A DNA stretch of 64,000 bases from Nostoc sp. 'Peltigera membranacea cyanobiont' 210A (GTDB lineage: Bacteria; Cyanobacteriota; Cyanobacteriia; Cyanobacteriales; Nostocaceae): NCBI RefSeq assembly GCF_002246015.1, contig NZ_NOLJ01000002.1, positions 402,174-466,173 of the forward strand, written 5' to 3'. Made by a program: the position numbers and the translations under genes. The stretch's first letter is position 1. Each line of letters begins with the position of its first letter. Below the pieces are notes generated by a model, which was given only the letters and a program-made list of their open reading frames with translations, was not told where the DNA came from and made no database searches. Below are positions 10,265 through 19,537 of this stretch, piece by piece.

Positions 10265-11227
10265 TTATTCATTAACAATCGTAAAGCCTTCATAATCAAC
10301 GACTCCACTCACAGCATTTGGTAAATTAACGTTACCAAGCAAGGTGGCGGTTGCAAAGCCAGCACCATTAGCACCACCAGCACTACCTAAACCTAAACCT
10401 GATGCAGAAAGTTCATCTTGGTAGCCTGTGATCTCATAGACAGCGCCAGTTTCCAGCCAACCCAACAATCTTTGAGATCCGCTGTTAGTAAATGACAACC
10501 CAGAATCTGCGTTGAGATTCAAAGCTTGCCCTGAAGGAGTTCTCAAAGCGATTGGCGCAGATAGCTGACCAGTGAGCAGATCAACTTTGTAAAGCTGGTT
10601 CCCATCTCTATCATTAGTCCTAAAATCGCTAGCAAGAGCGCGAGTATTACCAGGATTGAGATTGTCGATGGCTAATCCATCGGCAAATTGAGAGTTGGTA
10701 GGTTGAGTTCCTTGTCTTTGTGCAGCAGTAGTAGCTGGGCCAAAGTTGTCTACAAGGCTAATAGTTCCAGGGGTAGCTGTAGTAATTCTATAAAGAGAGC
10801 TTCCTACTGGCCCATTTGCGGGATTCGGATTCCCTGAAATGTTGTATAGAGCACTACGATTAAAGTCAGCACCTGACTCAAATCCAAAACGACGGAGGTC
10901 GGATGGTGTACGGGTTGGTGAGGTCGTGGCTGGAGCAAAAGGCTGATCTACATTATTAATGCGAATAACGCTTGGATCAATTGGTGTTGTAGAACCAGTG
11001 ACCCGTGCTTCGTTAACCGCACCTACCCTTCCGGTAATGGGGTTAGTTCCCAAACCTTCTAGATCGGCGGTAGTAGCAGTAGCTGCAAGATTGACTGTAC
11101 CTACTCTTGTAGGAGTAATAGTACCTCCAGGTCCAGAAGGGATCAAAAAGCGGTAAACGTCAAGTTGCTTGCCATTACTAGCGTTGCCGTCACGATCCTC
11201 TCCAATGGTATAGCCGTAAAGAGCCAT
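10265..11227 (-). CDS. Gly/Thr-rich protein of unknown function, DUF4394-like
   Basis: 320 residues with high Gly, Ala, Thr and Asn and no cysteine. It has the composition of extracellular beta-propeller or RTX-type proteins: YRFLIPSGPGGTITPTRVGT, ADLEGLGTNP, GFESGADFNRSALYN and QLYKVDLLTGQLSAPI. Repeated 'Y-R-I-T/Y-K-V-D' edges suggest propeller blades, and I tentatively relate it to DUF4394. No classic signal peptide is seen. The frame extends upstream to 11284, but ATG 11227 is preceded by a strong GGAGAAA at the right spacing, so that start is chosen. The final residues IVNE do not form a sorting motif that I know. Confidence 0.65.
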   Translation of the reverse strand: MALYGYTIGEDRDGNASNGKQLDVYRFLIPSGPGGTITPTRVGTVNLAATATTADLEGLGTNPITGRVGAVNEARVTGSTTPIDPSVIRINNVDQPFAPATTSPTRTPSDLRRFGFESGADFNRSALYNISGNPNPANGPVGSSLYRITTATPGTISLVDNFGPATTAAQRQGTQPTNSQFADGLAIDNLNPGNTRALASDFRTNDRDGNQLYKVDLLTGQLSAPIALRTPSGQALNLNADSGLSFTNSGSQRLLGWLETGAVYEITGYQDELSASGLGLGSAGGANGAGFATATLLGNVNLPNAVSGVVDYEGFTIVNE

Positions 11228-12205
11228 GAGAATTTTCTCCTTATTGAAACCTGTTAAACTTTTGAGAACACTCCAAATATGCAAATTGCTATCTGACTAA
11301 AAGCTTGTACGACACAAACAAAGCTAACTTTGCTAGGCTGAGATTTAAGATTAGTCTGCGTTATCTTACTTTGCTTATATAGCCGCGAAATTTGCAAAAC
11401 TGAAATACTAATTACTAAACTTTTGACTGTAAATAGGCTAGGAAAACTTAACTCAAGATTGTTGTAATTACTATTTGCTCAAGTTTTGAAATTAGGATAG
11501 GTGAGAACTTGATGTCGGATGTAGAAATCTCAAAACTACATCTAGCTAAAGTTTCACACTTTTTTTTGGAACCCATTATTTCCAAATTTTATTACAATTA
11601 GCCGAGAGTTAAGCATCTTTTATTTGCCCATCAAAAGTCAAAAATTAAGGTTGTAATCTGTATTTGAAGTTATCTTAGCAAGAGTGTATTTGAATAATGT
11701 TAAGAATATTTTTCCTAATCATTAAGGTTGAATAGCATCTTGGTTAAGGTTTAGTTTTTGCTAAGTTTTTTGACTGGATTATATGCTTTTTATATTTTTT
11801 CAAAAAAGAAAAATCATTGACTACATTAATCTGGAACTGCTACTGATTACCTATGAGGTAGCATAGAATAATTGCTTTAATAGCTATTAAACAATTTTTG
11901 TTCGCAGGCGATCGCTTTTAAAAGCCTCATTGTAAAATACGTGTAACGAAAATAATTAAATAAGAGTTTAAGGGCAAAATAAAAAAAGTTTCATGTTTTA
12001 ACTTTTCTATTTGACCTGATTTTTCCAGAAACTTAATAAATTTTTGAGAAGGACTAAATCAGACTTTTTCTCAAGCGCAAACGCACAGCATAAAGCCGGA
12101 GACGTTTCCGCTACTCCGGGCTTTTCTTCATATATTGCAACCTAGATGCAATCAAATAGCTCCTCTAGTTTCAGCAAAATATTAATTAGAAAGTGGATTT
12201 ATTTA
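11228..12205. other. long AT-rich gene-free region
   Basis: About 980 bp upstream of the 10265-11227 gene. It has no frame with protein character. It holds one GCGATCGC site near 11910 and a hairpin at 12092-12125 (listed separately). The 11228-11700 part is probably the leader and promoter of the minus-strand gene. The rest is unexplained. Confidence 0.35.
12092..12125. terminator. GC-rich hairpin, probable terminator
   Basis: AAAGCCGGAG and CTCCGGGCTTTT enclose a 12-base loop (ACGTTTCCGCTA) with one bulge in the stem. On the plus strand it ends in CTTTTC. On the minus strand it lies 80 bp beyond the stop of the 12206-12568 gene and could end that transcript. Confidence 0.5.
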
Positions 12206-12568
12206 TTACTTGACTTCACTGGGTTCAAATTTAGTTACCTTACCTTTCTTAATGGCAACAATCACATCGTAATGCGAACAGTAAGCGAATGTGACATCAT
12301 TAGCTTTGTTATAAAGGTTAACTACATGACCTGCACCACCTACTTGGATACCGATTGGTTCCAAGTCACCAAAGAAGAAACGACGCAGTTGATCGCCACT
12401 ACCAATTTGACCTTTACTCTTAGTAAGCAAGTCTATTTTTTGTGCTACAGACATTTCTTCGGCTGCTGATGCCTGTACTAATAACGGATTGATCGCCTTT
12501 AATGGTACGTCCCAAACTGTGAAAAAACCAACCAAGGCTACACTTGTAAGTAAGGGTGCGAGTTTCAT
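12206..12568 (-). CDS. small secreted protein of unknown function
   Basis: 120 residues with an N-terminal hydrophobic export signal (MKLAPLLTSVALVGFFTVW), a likely cleavage after about residue 35 (VQASAAEE), and a compact mature domain. That domain contains GSGDQLRRFFFGDLEPIGIQ and a later stretch ending VTFAYCSHYDVIVAIKKGKV. Such short 'GSGDQLRRFFFGDLEPIG' proteins look like a conserved cyanobacterial family, but I know no function. A GAGAAG motif 7 bases before ATG 12568 supports the start. A hairpin follows on the 3' side. Confidence 0.75.
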   Translation of the reverse strand: MKLAPLLTSVALVGFFTVWDVPLKAINPLLVQASAAEEMSVAQKIDLLTKSKGQIGSGDQLRRFFFGDLEPIGIQVGGAGHVVNLYNKANDVTFAYCSHYDVIVAIKKGKVTKFEPSEVK

Positions 12569-12824
12569 TTGTTACTTCTCTTTTTTGTTTTATCCTGAAC
12601 ATCCCAAGCATCTCAGGTAGCACTGAGAACGGATTGAAACTAAGCCACTATTTTCATGAATTTATTCCTTGAGAAAATTTAGTTAATTCTCAGGATTTTC
12701 TCAGCTAATCATGGTTGCTCAAAGTCACAGGAAAATTTCAGTATTTTCTCAACAAAACCTCATTTTTAAGTGCGTGAAGGTAACTTAATATGATGAGCAA
12801 TGCTTTCATTGCAGTGATGTTATT

Positions 12825-13889
12825 GTGACTAGACCCAAAAAACCACATCGCCAAATCCCTAGAATTTCAGGACAAACATATCTTTGGCTAGCAATGCTAA
12901 TTTTTGGAGCATCTAGCGCCGTTACCAGGAAACTAACAGAAATTGGTGCTCAACACTTTATCGGTAATGCCTACGGCGGCAAGCTACGCAATCCGATTTC
13001 TTTGTGTAATGTTTTATTTGTGGGAAACCTTTGTGCCTTGATACTTCTGATCCTAATCTATGGGCGGCAGTGGAACAAAGCTAATTTGAAGCAACTCTTA
13101 AGGAAGGATTGGGTCAGTCTAACAGTAGTAGCTATTTTATCAGGAGCGTTAGCCCCTGGCTTAATTTTCCAGGCACTGGCACTCACAGGGGTGAACAATG
13201 TCATTTTGGTGGGACGCTTGGAACCGCCTCTAACTTTGGCTTTATCAGTCTGGTTATTGAGAGAACGGGTAAATATTTGGGAATTTCTTGGTGCGATCGC
13301 AGCTTTTGTTGGGGTTATCCTAACTATTATCCTTCAGCCTGCAACAGGAACCATGATGAATATGGGAGGTTTCGGTTTAGGCATAGGGGAATTTTTGGCC
13401 GCAGCCGCATCTGTGGCCATAGCCGCTTCTACGATTATTAGCAAGAAACACCTTTCGCAGATTCCTTTGGGAATCTATAGCATCTTTCGGACTGCACTTG
13501 GGACTGTAATCTTTTTCTTCATTGCTTTAGTCCTCTATGGCAGGGATCATTTCGCTGATGTTCTCTCACCATTCTTGTGGCAGTGGATGTTTCTCTATGG
13601 CGGGTTGATTGTGGTGCTAGGCCAGTCTTTTTGGGTTAAAGGCTTGAAAACTTCCACTGTATCTACAGCTTCCCTAATTAGCTCATTTGGCCCAATTGTA
13701 GGAATTATAGCAGCCTATTTAATTTTGGGTGAAGCCCCTACCCGACCTCAATATATTGGCGGTAGCTTGATTTTAGGAGGTATATTCTTGAGCCAAGTTG
13801 GCACCAGGCGTCAGACTTCTAGCGGCAAGGTAAATTCTACTCCAGCACAGCAACAGATAGAAACTGGTATGGGATTCAAAGGGATTTGA
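12825..13889 (+). CDS. EamA/DMT-family transporter
   Basis: 354-residue drug/metabolite-type exporter with ten hydrophobic helices arranged as two EamA repeats. The first repeat begins with YLWLAMLIFGASSAVTRKL, and the second is marked by GGLIVVLGQSFWVKGLKT and SFGPIVGIIAAYLILGE near the end. Polar tails occupy both ends. It is likely an inner-membrane permease for small metabolites or amino acids; the substrate cannot be told. The start is a GTG at 12825, because no in-frame ATG lies upstream before a stop. The residues between helices 1 and 2 include an insert (GAQHFIGNAYGGKLRNPI) that is longer than usual. Confidence 0.85.
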   Translation: MTRPKKPHRQIPRISGQTYLWLAMLIFGASSAVTRKLTEIGAQHFIGNAYGGKLRNPISLCNVLFVGNLCALILLILIYGRQWNKANLKQLLRKDWVSLTVVAILSGALAPGLIFQALALTGVNNVILVGRLEPPLTLALSVWLLRERVNIWEFLGAIAAFVGVILTIILQPATGTMMNMGGFGLGIGEFLAAAASVAIAASTIISKKHLSQIPLGIYSIFRTALGTVIFFFIALVLYGRDHFADVLSPFLWQWMFLYGGLIVVLGQSFWVKGLKTSTVSTASLISSFGPIVGIIAAYLILGEAPTRPQYIGGSLILGGIFLSQVGTRRQTSSGKVNSTPAQQQIETGMGFKGI

Positions 13890-13934
13890 AGGATGAAAAT
13901 TCTAGATCGCCAAAGATGTGATAAATCATCACAA

Positions 13935-13999
13935 AGACGCGATGAATCGCTGTCAAGACGAAAGACTGATTATTGTAGAGACGGCGATTTATCGCGTCT
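13935..13999. repeat. two degenerate copies of the AGACGCGAT palindrome
   Basis: 13935-13954 (AGACGCGAT-GA-ATCGCTGTC) and 13979-13999 (AGACGGCGATTTATCGCGTCT) are imperfect copies, each with one extra base, of the palindrome found exactly at 3063-3082 and 34671-34690. They lie in tandem between the EamA gene and the DUF2996-like gene. Confidence 0.75.
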
Positions 14000-14108
14000 C
14001 TTACCTTAACCATTCTGTACAGCGGTAGTAATATGTCAAAATAAAAATACCCGATACATCAAGGTGAGCGATCGCTCCCAAAGCTAGATTAAAGGATTGA
14101 CCTGAGCA

Positions 14109-14804
14109 ATGGCAGACCCAACCAATCACAATCAAGCGGGAGAAGTAGCTCCCAGCACTGTTGACCAGCAAGCTCCCAGTGTGGCTGAAGAACACGCTCC
14201 TAGTACAGACTCACCCGAAGCCACAGACCTTCCTACTGCCAACGCGCCAGATCCTAAAGCCGCAAACCCCGAAGATAATCCCAATGCTGCTAAACCAGCT
14301 GCTGCATCACCCAAGCGAGAAAAACCCGTAGCCGCAGCTAAAGCCGCAACAGGAGAAAAACCCGCTGCTGACGAAGCAACAGAAGAAAAACCCGCCGCAG
14401 CTAAAGCCGCCAAAAAGGAAAAAGCCCCATCTGTTGAAGACAAGCCATTTGTAGAGTTCATTGAGCAAGACTACTTGCCAGCTTTACAAAAAGCGATCGC
14501 TCAAAAAGGTGTGCAAGATTTACAGGTGTCTTTTGCCAAGCAGAAGATGTCAATCACTGGCTTTGAATCTGCTGAAGAATGCTGGCAAATTATCGGCAGT
14601 TGGTCAGAAATTGGTAAGCGTCAGTTTAACCTGTATTTCCCCGATGAAGATATTCAAGGAAAAAAGGGATTTTCTTGTAATGAAGGCAAAAAACCTAGCA
14701 CTCTTGAGTCATTCTTAATCGATGAGCGCAAAATTACCCTCGATTTGTTGGTATATGGCTTAGTTCAGCGCTTAGACGGTCAAAAGTGGTTAGGTAGAAA
14801 TTAG
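14109..14804 (+). CDS. DUF2996-like protein with Ala/Pro/Lys-rich N-terminal region
   Basis: 231 residues in two parts. Residues 1-110 are low complexity and rich in Ala, Pro, Lys and Glu, with repeated blocks such as EKPAAAKAAKKEK; this region is probably disordered. Residues ~112-231 form a compact domain: FVEFIEQDYLPALQKAIAQK, ESAEECWQIIGSWSEIGKRQ, FNLYFPDEDIQGKKGFSCNE and ITLDLLVYGLVQRLDGQKWL. I match this to DUF2996, a family of cyanobacteria and plastids with no settled function. The ATG at 14109 lies close to a preceding GCGATCGC. The gene is flanked by repeats on both sides. Confidence 0.75.
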   Translation: MADPTNHNQAGEVAPSTVDQQAPSVAEEHAPSTDSPEATDLPTANAPDPKAANPEDNPNAAKPAAASPKREKPVAAAKAATGEKPAADEATEEKPAAAKAAKKEKAPSVEDKPFVEFIEQDYLPALQKAIAQKGVQDLQVSFAKQKMSITGFESAEECWQIIGSWSEIGKRQFNLYFPDEDIQGKKGFSCNEGKKPSTLESFLIDERKITLDLLVYGLVQRLDGQKWLGRN

Positions 14805-14840
14805 TCATTAGACCACTTGCATAAATCAAAAATAAGAAAG

Positions 14841-14966
14841 AACCCCTCCCCGCTTGCGGGGAGGGGTTGGGGGTGGGGTGTTAGGGACTTTTGCAAGAGG
14901 TCTGTTAGTCATTGGTCATTGGTTATTGGTTTTTAACAAATGACTAATGACAAATGACTAATAACA
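14841..14966. repeat. GC-rich palindrome followed by heptamer repeats
   Basis: 14841-14868 is a perfect 13-bp inverted repeat (AACCCCTCCCCGC, 2-base loop), a common dispersed Nostoc repeat that could also serve as a hairpin terminator for the upstream gene. From about 14904 to 14966 there are degenerate repeats of the CATTGGT / TGACAAA heptamer type. Confidence 0.8.
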
Positions 14967-14967
14967 A

Positions 14968-15465
14968 TTAAAGTTCGTGGAAATGGTAGGTAACGGCTCC
15001 AGTATTGGGGTCGTTATCGATTTTCACATAACCTGATTTGTACATCTCATTGAGAGTAGCTTCCACTTCAGCAAAGCTGGCTCCTGTAAACTTCACCCCT
15101 TGAGTGACAGTTAAAATACCACCCTTGTTTTCCGCTGCTTCAATCAGTTTCATCATGAGTTGGTTGCCTGTTGGACGATGGACTTGAGAAGCAACCACTG
15201 CTTGATTGAATGGCACACCAAAGGGAGATACACCCGCTTTTAATCTCAGGTTATGTTCGTAATCGTCAACCATATTGGGGATAAAGAACAAATCCACAAA
15301 CTGCCCTATACCAAACACGCCACCAGTTAACAGCCATAACAAACCAGTTCCGATCTTGCCATTGTAGAAACGCTGCAATCCTCCCACCCCCATAAATCCG
15401 ACTGCACACAAGATATAAGAGACAAGAAGTCGGTCTTTCTGCTGCTGATTGTTTTCAAGATTCAT
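14968..15465 (-). CDS. TM2-domain membrane protein
   Basis: 165 residues. The N-terminal third is a TM2 domain: [40 protein letters not shown] and [16 protein letters not shown], giving two membrane helices with the typical G-x-H/R-x-F-Y turn. The C-terminal ~70 residues ([20 protein letters not shown]..., [20 protein letters not shown]) look like a small winged-helix, as in several cyanobacterial TM2 proteins. The role is unknown. A heptamer repeat abuts the stop codon, and ATG 15465 is followed by a polar start ([12 protein letters not shown]). Confidence 0.85.
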   Translation of the reverse strand: MNLENNQQQKDRLLVSYILCAVGFMGVGGLQRFYNGKIGTGLLWLLTGGVFGIGQFVDLFFIPNMVDDYEHNLRLKAGVSPFGVPFNQAVVASQVHRPTGNQLMMKLIEAAENKGGILTVTQGVKFTGASFAEVEATLNEMYKSGYVKIDNDPNTGAVTYHFHEL

Positions 15466-16164
15466 CTTGTTTTCAACCTTTTGGATTTACTCTTGTTGTT
15501 TAAAATGGTTTTTTCGGACTATTTTTTATACCAAGTTCTAATAGCTAGACTTACATCTTGCACCAGTTGCTTTCTAACAATTTTCGTAATAACAATGCTG
15601 TTCTTATTTGAAGTTGTGGGCACTGTCTAATCTCCAGTTAGTGAGAAAGGTGCAAAAAACAACTAAAGTACTCAGATTTTTTCAGTAATTATGCTACTCA
15701 TGGATTGTTAATTTTAAGATGCCCAACGTATTAATAGAACCCCATGAATTTATTGTAGTAACAACCAGAGAAAATTACTGAGATAGTAGTGCTTTGAGAA
15801 TCAAGAGGTGAGTGCTACTCCACTTGAACGAGATAATGCTGCTTGCTGAACTATATTTATTTGACTACCAATCCGCGATTTTTGATTCCGTAAATATTGA
15901 ATGATTGTTGCAACTCTTAATGTTTTGCTTACAAATTTCTCACCCGCACCTTGGTAGACTGAACTTTATACAATTGGATTATTGTGGGCTGTTACGGTTT
16001 GCCAGAGCATTTCTGGTGAGGCAGCCCAGTCTTCTCCCAAAGGGAGAGGCTCACACCAACAGGGTTTCCTCCGTGAGGAACTGCCGTTACCGTGGCGGTA
16101 GGGACGTAAGAGCGTCACCCGAAAGGTCTACTTAAGATAATAAAGACGAAAGAGAAATCAAGAC
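15466..16164. other. leader region of acsF carrying a dispersed repeat
   Basis: About 700 bp between the divergent TM2 gene and acsF, so both promoters lie here. Positions ~16025-16125 hold a GC-rich repeat patch (CTTCTCCCAAAGGGAGAGGC, then GAACTGCCGTTACCGTGGCG) close to the acsF start. A 76-codon frame across it is just this repeat. The same ~29-bp core occurs inverted at 21335-21362 before thyX. The 15.5-15.9 kb part is AT-rich with no recognisable site. Confidence 0.5.
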
Positions 16165-17241
16165 ATGGTAGATTCCCTCAAAAAACCAGGCTTTGAAGAA
16201 ATCCGGCCAGGGATTAAAGTCCCGGCAAAAGAAACCCTGTTAACACCTCGGTTTTATACTACCGATTTTGATGAAATGGCACGGATGGATATCTCCGTCA
16301 ACGAAGACGAGTTACAAGCCATTCTCGAAGAGTTCCGCACTGACTACAACCGCCACCACTTTGTTCGGGATGCCGAGTTTGAACAATCCTGGGATCATAT
16401 TGACGGGGAAACTCGCAAGTTGTTCGTTGAATTTCTAGAACGTTCCTGTACAGCAGAGTTTTCCGGCTTTTTGCTGTATAAAGAACTTGGCCGTCGCTTG
16501 AAAGGAAAAAGCCCTGTTTTGGCAGAGTGTTTTAACCTGATGTCACGTGATGAAGCGCGTCACGCTGGCTTTTTGAACAAAGCTTTGTCGGACTTTAATA
16601 TGTCCCTAGATTTAGGGTTTTTGACTAAGAGTCGCAGTTATACCTTCTTTAAACCGAAATTCATCTTCTACGCTACTTATCTTTCTGAGAAGATCGGTTA
16701 TTGGCGCTACATCACCATTTATCGCCATTTAGAAGCACATCCCGAAGATCGGGTTTATCCAATCTTCCGGTTCTTTGAGAACTGGTGTCAGGATGAAAAC
16801 CGTCACGGCGATTTCTTTGATGCGATCATGAAATCTCAGCCGCAAATGTTGAATGATTGGAAAGCACGGCTATGGAGTCGGTTCTTTTTATTATCAGTGT
16901 TTGCGACCATGTATCTCAATGACATCCAACGCAAGGACTTTTATGCCACCCTTGGATTGGATGCGCGAGAATACGATATCCATGTAATTCAGAAGACCAA
17001 CGAAAACGCAGGTCGGGTATTCCCACTGATGCTGGATGTAGAAAATCCAGAGTTTTATCAGCGGTTGGATGTTTGTATAAGCAATAACGAGAAGTTGGGT
17101 GCGATCGCTAACTCCAACACTCCCAAATTCCTGCAAATCTTCCAAAAACTGCCGCTTTACATCTCCAATGGCTGGCAGTTATTGCGGCTGTACCTGATGA
17201 AACCGATTGATACTGTTTCTGCTCAAGGGGCAGTTCGTTAA
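16165..17241 (+). CDS. acsF: magnesium-protoporphyrin IX monomethyl ester (oxidative) cyclase, AcsF
   Basis: 358-residue aerobic cyclase (also called ChlA/CHL27) that closes the fifth ring of chlorophyll, converting Mg-protoporphyrin IX monomethyl ester to divinyl protochlorophyllide with O2. The di-iron ligands are visible as Glu98 in [19 protein letters not shown] at 129-133 in [12 protein letters not shown], and [13 protein letters not shown] in the second half. The length and N-terminus ([20 protein letters not shown]) fit cyanobacterial AcsF. The gene is monocistronic, with a good terminator 30 bp after the stop. The long leader contains a dispersed repeat that may affect expression. An anaerobic/low-oxygen counterpart is not in this window. 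Confidence 0.97.
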   Translation: MVDSLKKPGFEEIRPGIKVPAKETLLTPRFYTTDFDEMARMDISVNEDELQAILEEFRTDYNRHHFVRDAEFEQSWDHIDGETRKLFVEFLERSCTAEFSGFLLYKELGRRLKGKSPVLAECFNLMSRDEARHAGFLNKALSDFNMSLDLGFLTKSRSYTFFKPKFIFYATYLSEKIGYWRYITIYRHLEAHPEDRVYPIFRFFENWCQDENRHGDFFDAIMKSQPQMLNDWKARLWSRFFLLSVFATMYLNDIQRKDFYATLGLDAREYDIHVIQKTNENAGRVFPLMLDVENPEFYQRLDVCISNNEKLGAIANSNTPKFLQIFQKLPLYISNGWQLLRLYLMKPIDTVSAQGAVR

Positions 17242-17271
17242 TTAGATAACAAGTTTGTTTGCGAAAGCTTT

Positions 17272-17304
17272 GGTGGTTCTGCTGGTTGCAGAGCCGCTTT
17301 TTTT
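17272..17304 (+). terminator. rho-independent terminator of acsF
   Basis: The stem GTGGTTCTGC/GCAGAGCCGC (with two G-U pairs) and a 5-base loop are followed at once by TTTTTTT. It lies 30 bp past the acsF stop. Confidence 0.85.
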
Positions 17305-17426
17305 GTCCTTTTTCCAAGCCAATGATTACTGATATGTCAAACAATTAGTAGTGCGATCGCTAATTTGTTAGCAGGCAAAAATCGGAGATAGTTGCTTAGG
17401 TGTAGTTTTGTAGTAAATCCCTTGAG

Positions 17427-18641
17427 TTAAGCTGATTTTTCCATTCTGATTACATCTGGAGTCAATATTTGATGCTTGGCTGCTTCTGCCTCGTAACATC
17501 TGAGAATCAGTGATGTCAGCTTATCTAAATCACTGACAGAAGAAATAATTACTTTTGATGCGGCATCCCCCAGAGAAGCTGTTACTTCCTGCACTTCAAA
17601 GTTTGAAGCTAGCGACTTTACTTCATCTACACTTAGTCGAGTAACAAAACTTTTTTTCTGCGAAGATAGATACAGCCGCAGAAACCACCAAGTACTTTTG
17701 CCAACAAGATTGATACCAAAGTATGAAACAGTATCTTTGTATTGGAGTTGATAATTGTAACTCGTTGAGGTTTGCGTAATTGTTTTAATTTTTTCAAAAG
17801 CTTCGATTTCTTCAGCAGTTGTTACTACTTTTGATTCTTGAGGATCTGGTTGTATATCCCCTGCTTCAATATCTATGTCTATTGGAGGTTCAACAGGCTG
17901 ATCTATTACTGGAGTAAGTGAGCGAGTCATTAACTCTACTAAACTTCCCTGAATCGACTTTTTAACAATTGGTTTGAATTTATCAATAATTTTACCAGTA
18001 ATTCGACCTTTAATTTCATAACTAGGAGCAACTGTACCAAGTTCAGTCACTAAAAAGCGAACAAATTCTTCAGAAGGAGAACGTAAAAGATTTCCTAGAA
18101 GTTGAGTCATGCCTTTTACATAAACCATTTCCTCAGCATGGTTAGTAATAGCTGTAACCTCAAAATTATCACGGTGAAAGAATTTGAGGTTATCAATATC
18201 TTTGGTATCATATTCCAGGATGTTAAAAGTAAAAAATGGCTCCTTGTCCATGACATTTGTTTCACGCAAGTCTGTAAAAAAACGGTATTCAATACCGTTA
18301 GTGACGATAGCTACTTTTGTTGTCGAAAGTGCATTAAAATATCTGCTCAATTGTCCATCATGTGCCTCAGCTTTTTGACCACGGGCTTTTGCTTCTACGA
18401 GCATAATTTTAGTACCGTTAATAGCTAAGGCGTAATCTACCTTTTCAAACTGCCCTGCTTTTTTGATAGCAAAATCTGCTACGTATTCCGGTATTACTTC
18501 ACTAGGCTCGTAGACATCGTAGCCAAGAACACTCAAAAAAGGAACAATCAGTGCCATCTTAGTAGATTCTTCACCAACAACTTGGTCAGCCCGCTTACGC
18601 ACTTGTTCAGATAGCTTGGTAATATCTTCAGTGAATGCCAT
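17427..18641 (-). CDS. HsdR N-terminal-like (PD-(D/E)xK) nuclease-type protein, orphan
   Basis: 404 residues. The first ~180 match the type I restriction R-subunit N-terminal domain: YDVYEPSEVIPEYVADFAIK, then VDYALAINGTKIMLVEAKAR, which has the Asp...Glu-x-Lys nuclease pattern (LVEAKAR). No helicase domain follows. Instead there is a middle region with a Pro/Ile/Asp-rich linker (PPIDIDIEAGDIQPDPQE) and a C-terminal domain of ~110 residues with SYFGINLVGKSTWWFLRLYL. No hsdM or hsdS is adjacent. The frame extends to 18806, but ATG 18641 has a GGAG 8 bases before it and starts the conserved part. It may be a solitary defence-type or regulatory nuclease; the function is unproven. Confidence 0.8.
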   Translation of the reverse strand: MAFTEDITKLSEQVRKRADQVVGEESTKMALIVPFLSVLGYDVYEPSEVIPEYVADFAIKKAGQFEKVDYALAINGTKIMLVEAKARGQKAEAHDGQLSRYFNALSTTKVAIVTNGIEYRFFTDLRETNVMDKEPFFTFNILEYDTKDIDNLKFFHRDNFEVTAITNHAEEMVYVKGMTQLLGNLLRSPSEEFVRFLVTELGTVAPSYEIKGRITGKIIDKFKPIVKKSIQGSLVELMTRSLTPVIDQPVEPPIDIDIEAGDIQPDPQESKVVTTAEEIEAFEKIKTITQTSTSYNYQLQYKDTVSYFGINLVGKSTWWFLRLYLSSQKKSFVTRLSVDEVKSLASNFEVQEVTASLGDAASKVIISSVSDLDKLTSLILRCYEAEAAKHQILTPDVIRMEKSA

Positions 18642-18912
18642 CTTGATTGCTCCTGGTAGATTAGTGAGTATTGATAGGTCTTTTTTGTAAAATAGGAGTG
18701 ATTGTAAGGTGACGTAGTAGATTTGAATTGAAAGTGTTAGTGCGATCGCCTTTTTTATCACTCCTATAAAAGTATTCCCAAATAAGTACCAGCCTGTAAC
18801 ACTCATAATTTGTTCACAGGTGCAATGGCATCGGTAATGAATAAAAATAAATCAGAATGATTTTTTATTAAGCTTCAGCCTATAGCGATTCTCAAAAAAA
18901 TGCTCAAGCTAT

Positions 18913-18942
18913 AAAGCCCACGAATTCATCCGTGGGCTTTTT
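18913..18942 (+). terminator. orphan rho-independent terminator
   Basis: The stem AAAGCCCACG / CGTGGGCTTT (10 bp, perfect) has an 8-base loop and is followed by TT then AA. No plus-strand gene lies within 1.6 kb upstream. Either a short RNA starts in 18650-18900, or the element serves the minus strand start region in another way. Confidence 0.7.
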
Positions 18943-19020
18943 AATACAAGCTAACTTGCCGTTGCTGCTTTGAAATGGAAATCTTTGCTCTTTCTTTTCT
19001 GCGAGACGCGCAATGGGCAG

Positions 19021-19074
19021 ACCAAAATATTGCTGAGTGAATGAATTTTACTTTTTACTCAGCAATATTTTGGT
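19021..19074. repeat. 18-bp perfect inverted repeat
   Basis: ACCAAAATATTGCTGAGT at 19021-19038 is exactly complementary to 19057-19074. The 18-base spacer is T-rich and reads TTTACTTTTT. It may be a MITE remnant or RNA hairpin. No target duplication is visible. Confidence 0.8.
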
Positions 19075-19121
19075 GAGAAAGGTTTTCGTGAGTTTCTACG
19101 GATATAACAGAAGCCGACATT

Positions 19122-19203
19122 AGGATACACTGGCATTTGAATACACCGGAAGTTCATCAGCGACTTAGTTTGTCGCTTCTGGTGACTTCCTTCCTAGTAT
19201 CCT
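19122..19203 (+). ncRNA. candidate structured RNA element
   Basis: Outer arms AGGATAC (19122-19128) and GTATCCT (19197-19203) close an inner long stem: GGAAGT-TCATCAG-CGAC from 19148 pairs with GTCGC-CTGGTGACTTCC ending at 19190, with a 1-base bulge and one G-U pair. The strand is uncertain and no promoter was identified. It does not match tmRNA, RNase P RNA or SRP RNA signatures that I know. Confidence 0.35.
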
Positions 19204-19537
19204 ATTGCTTTTGGCTGTATGAAACTTACACCAATCTACGGTAAGTCTCCCTGAAGAAGGTTTTTAGCATCTAAAACGACTGCCACTGTTTTGAGGCTAT
19301 AGCCTTAGAATATTTACAAGCTTTACTTACGAATTAGCACTCTCTAGATAAAAGTACCGTTTTTGCTGTGTAAGCTGACATTCTACCTGTTTCATCCAGA
19401 TTTGTGTAGCTTATTAACAAATCAACGGATTCATTAATATTAAGCCTGCTTTACTATTTAGTTTCTTAGCCCGACCTATTAGACAGCTAGAGTCTTCATT
19501 TCACTTTGTTCAATAGCTTTTAGCCCTTATCGCTCCC

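Larger units (their letters stand above)
18807..19537. other. structured gene-free region, candidate non-coding RNAs
   Basis: About 730 bp with no protein-like frame but three strong secondary-structure elements on the plus strand: an orphan terminator at 18913-18942, an 18-bp perfect inverted repeat at 19021-19074, and a long imperfect hairpin at 19122-19203. The plus-strand gene before it (acsF) already has its own terminator 1.6 kb upstream. The plus-strand gene after it starts at 19538. Confidence 0.5.

Noticed and set aside
14132..14461. Minus-strand Ala/Ser-rich 109-codon frame
   Set aside because: Shadow of the low-complexity part of the DUF2996-like gene.
15905..16135. 76-codon frame upstream of acsF
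   Set aside because: It is a dispersed repeat read in one frame (Arg/Pro/Gly-rich), not a gene.
19122..19203. tmRNA, SRP RNA or RNase P RNA
   Set aside because: None of the signature sequences (resume ORF, GGAAGG/SRP loop, RNase P core) is present, so only a generic structured-RNA candidate is kept.
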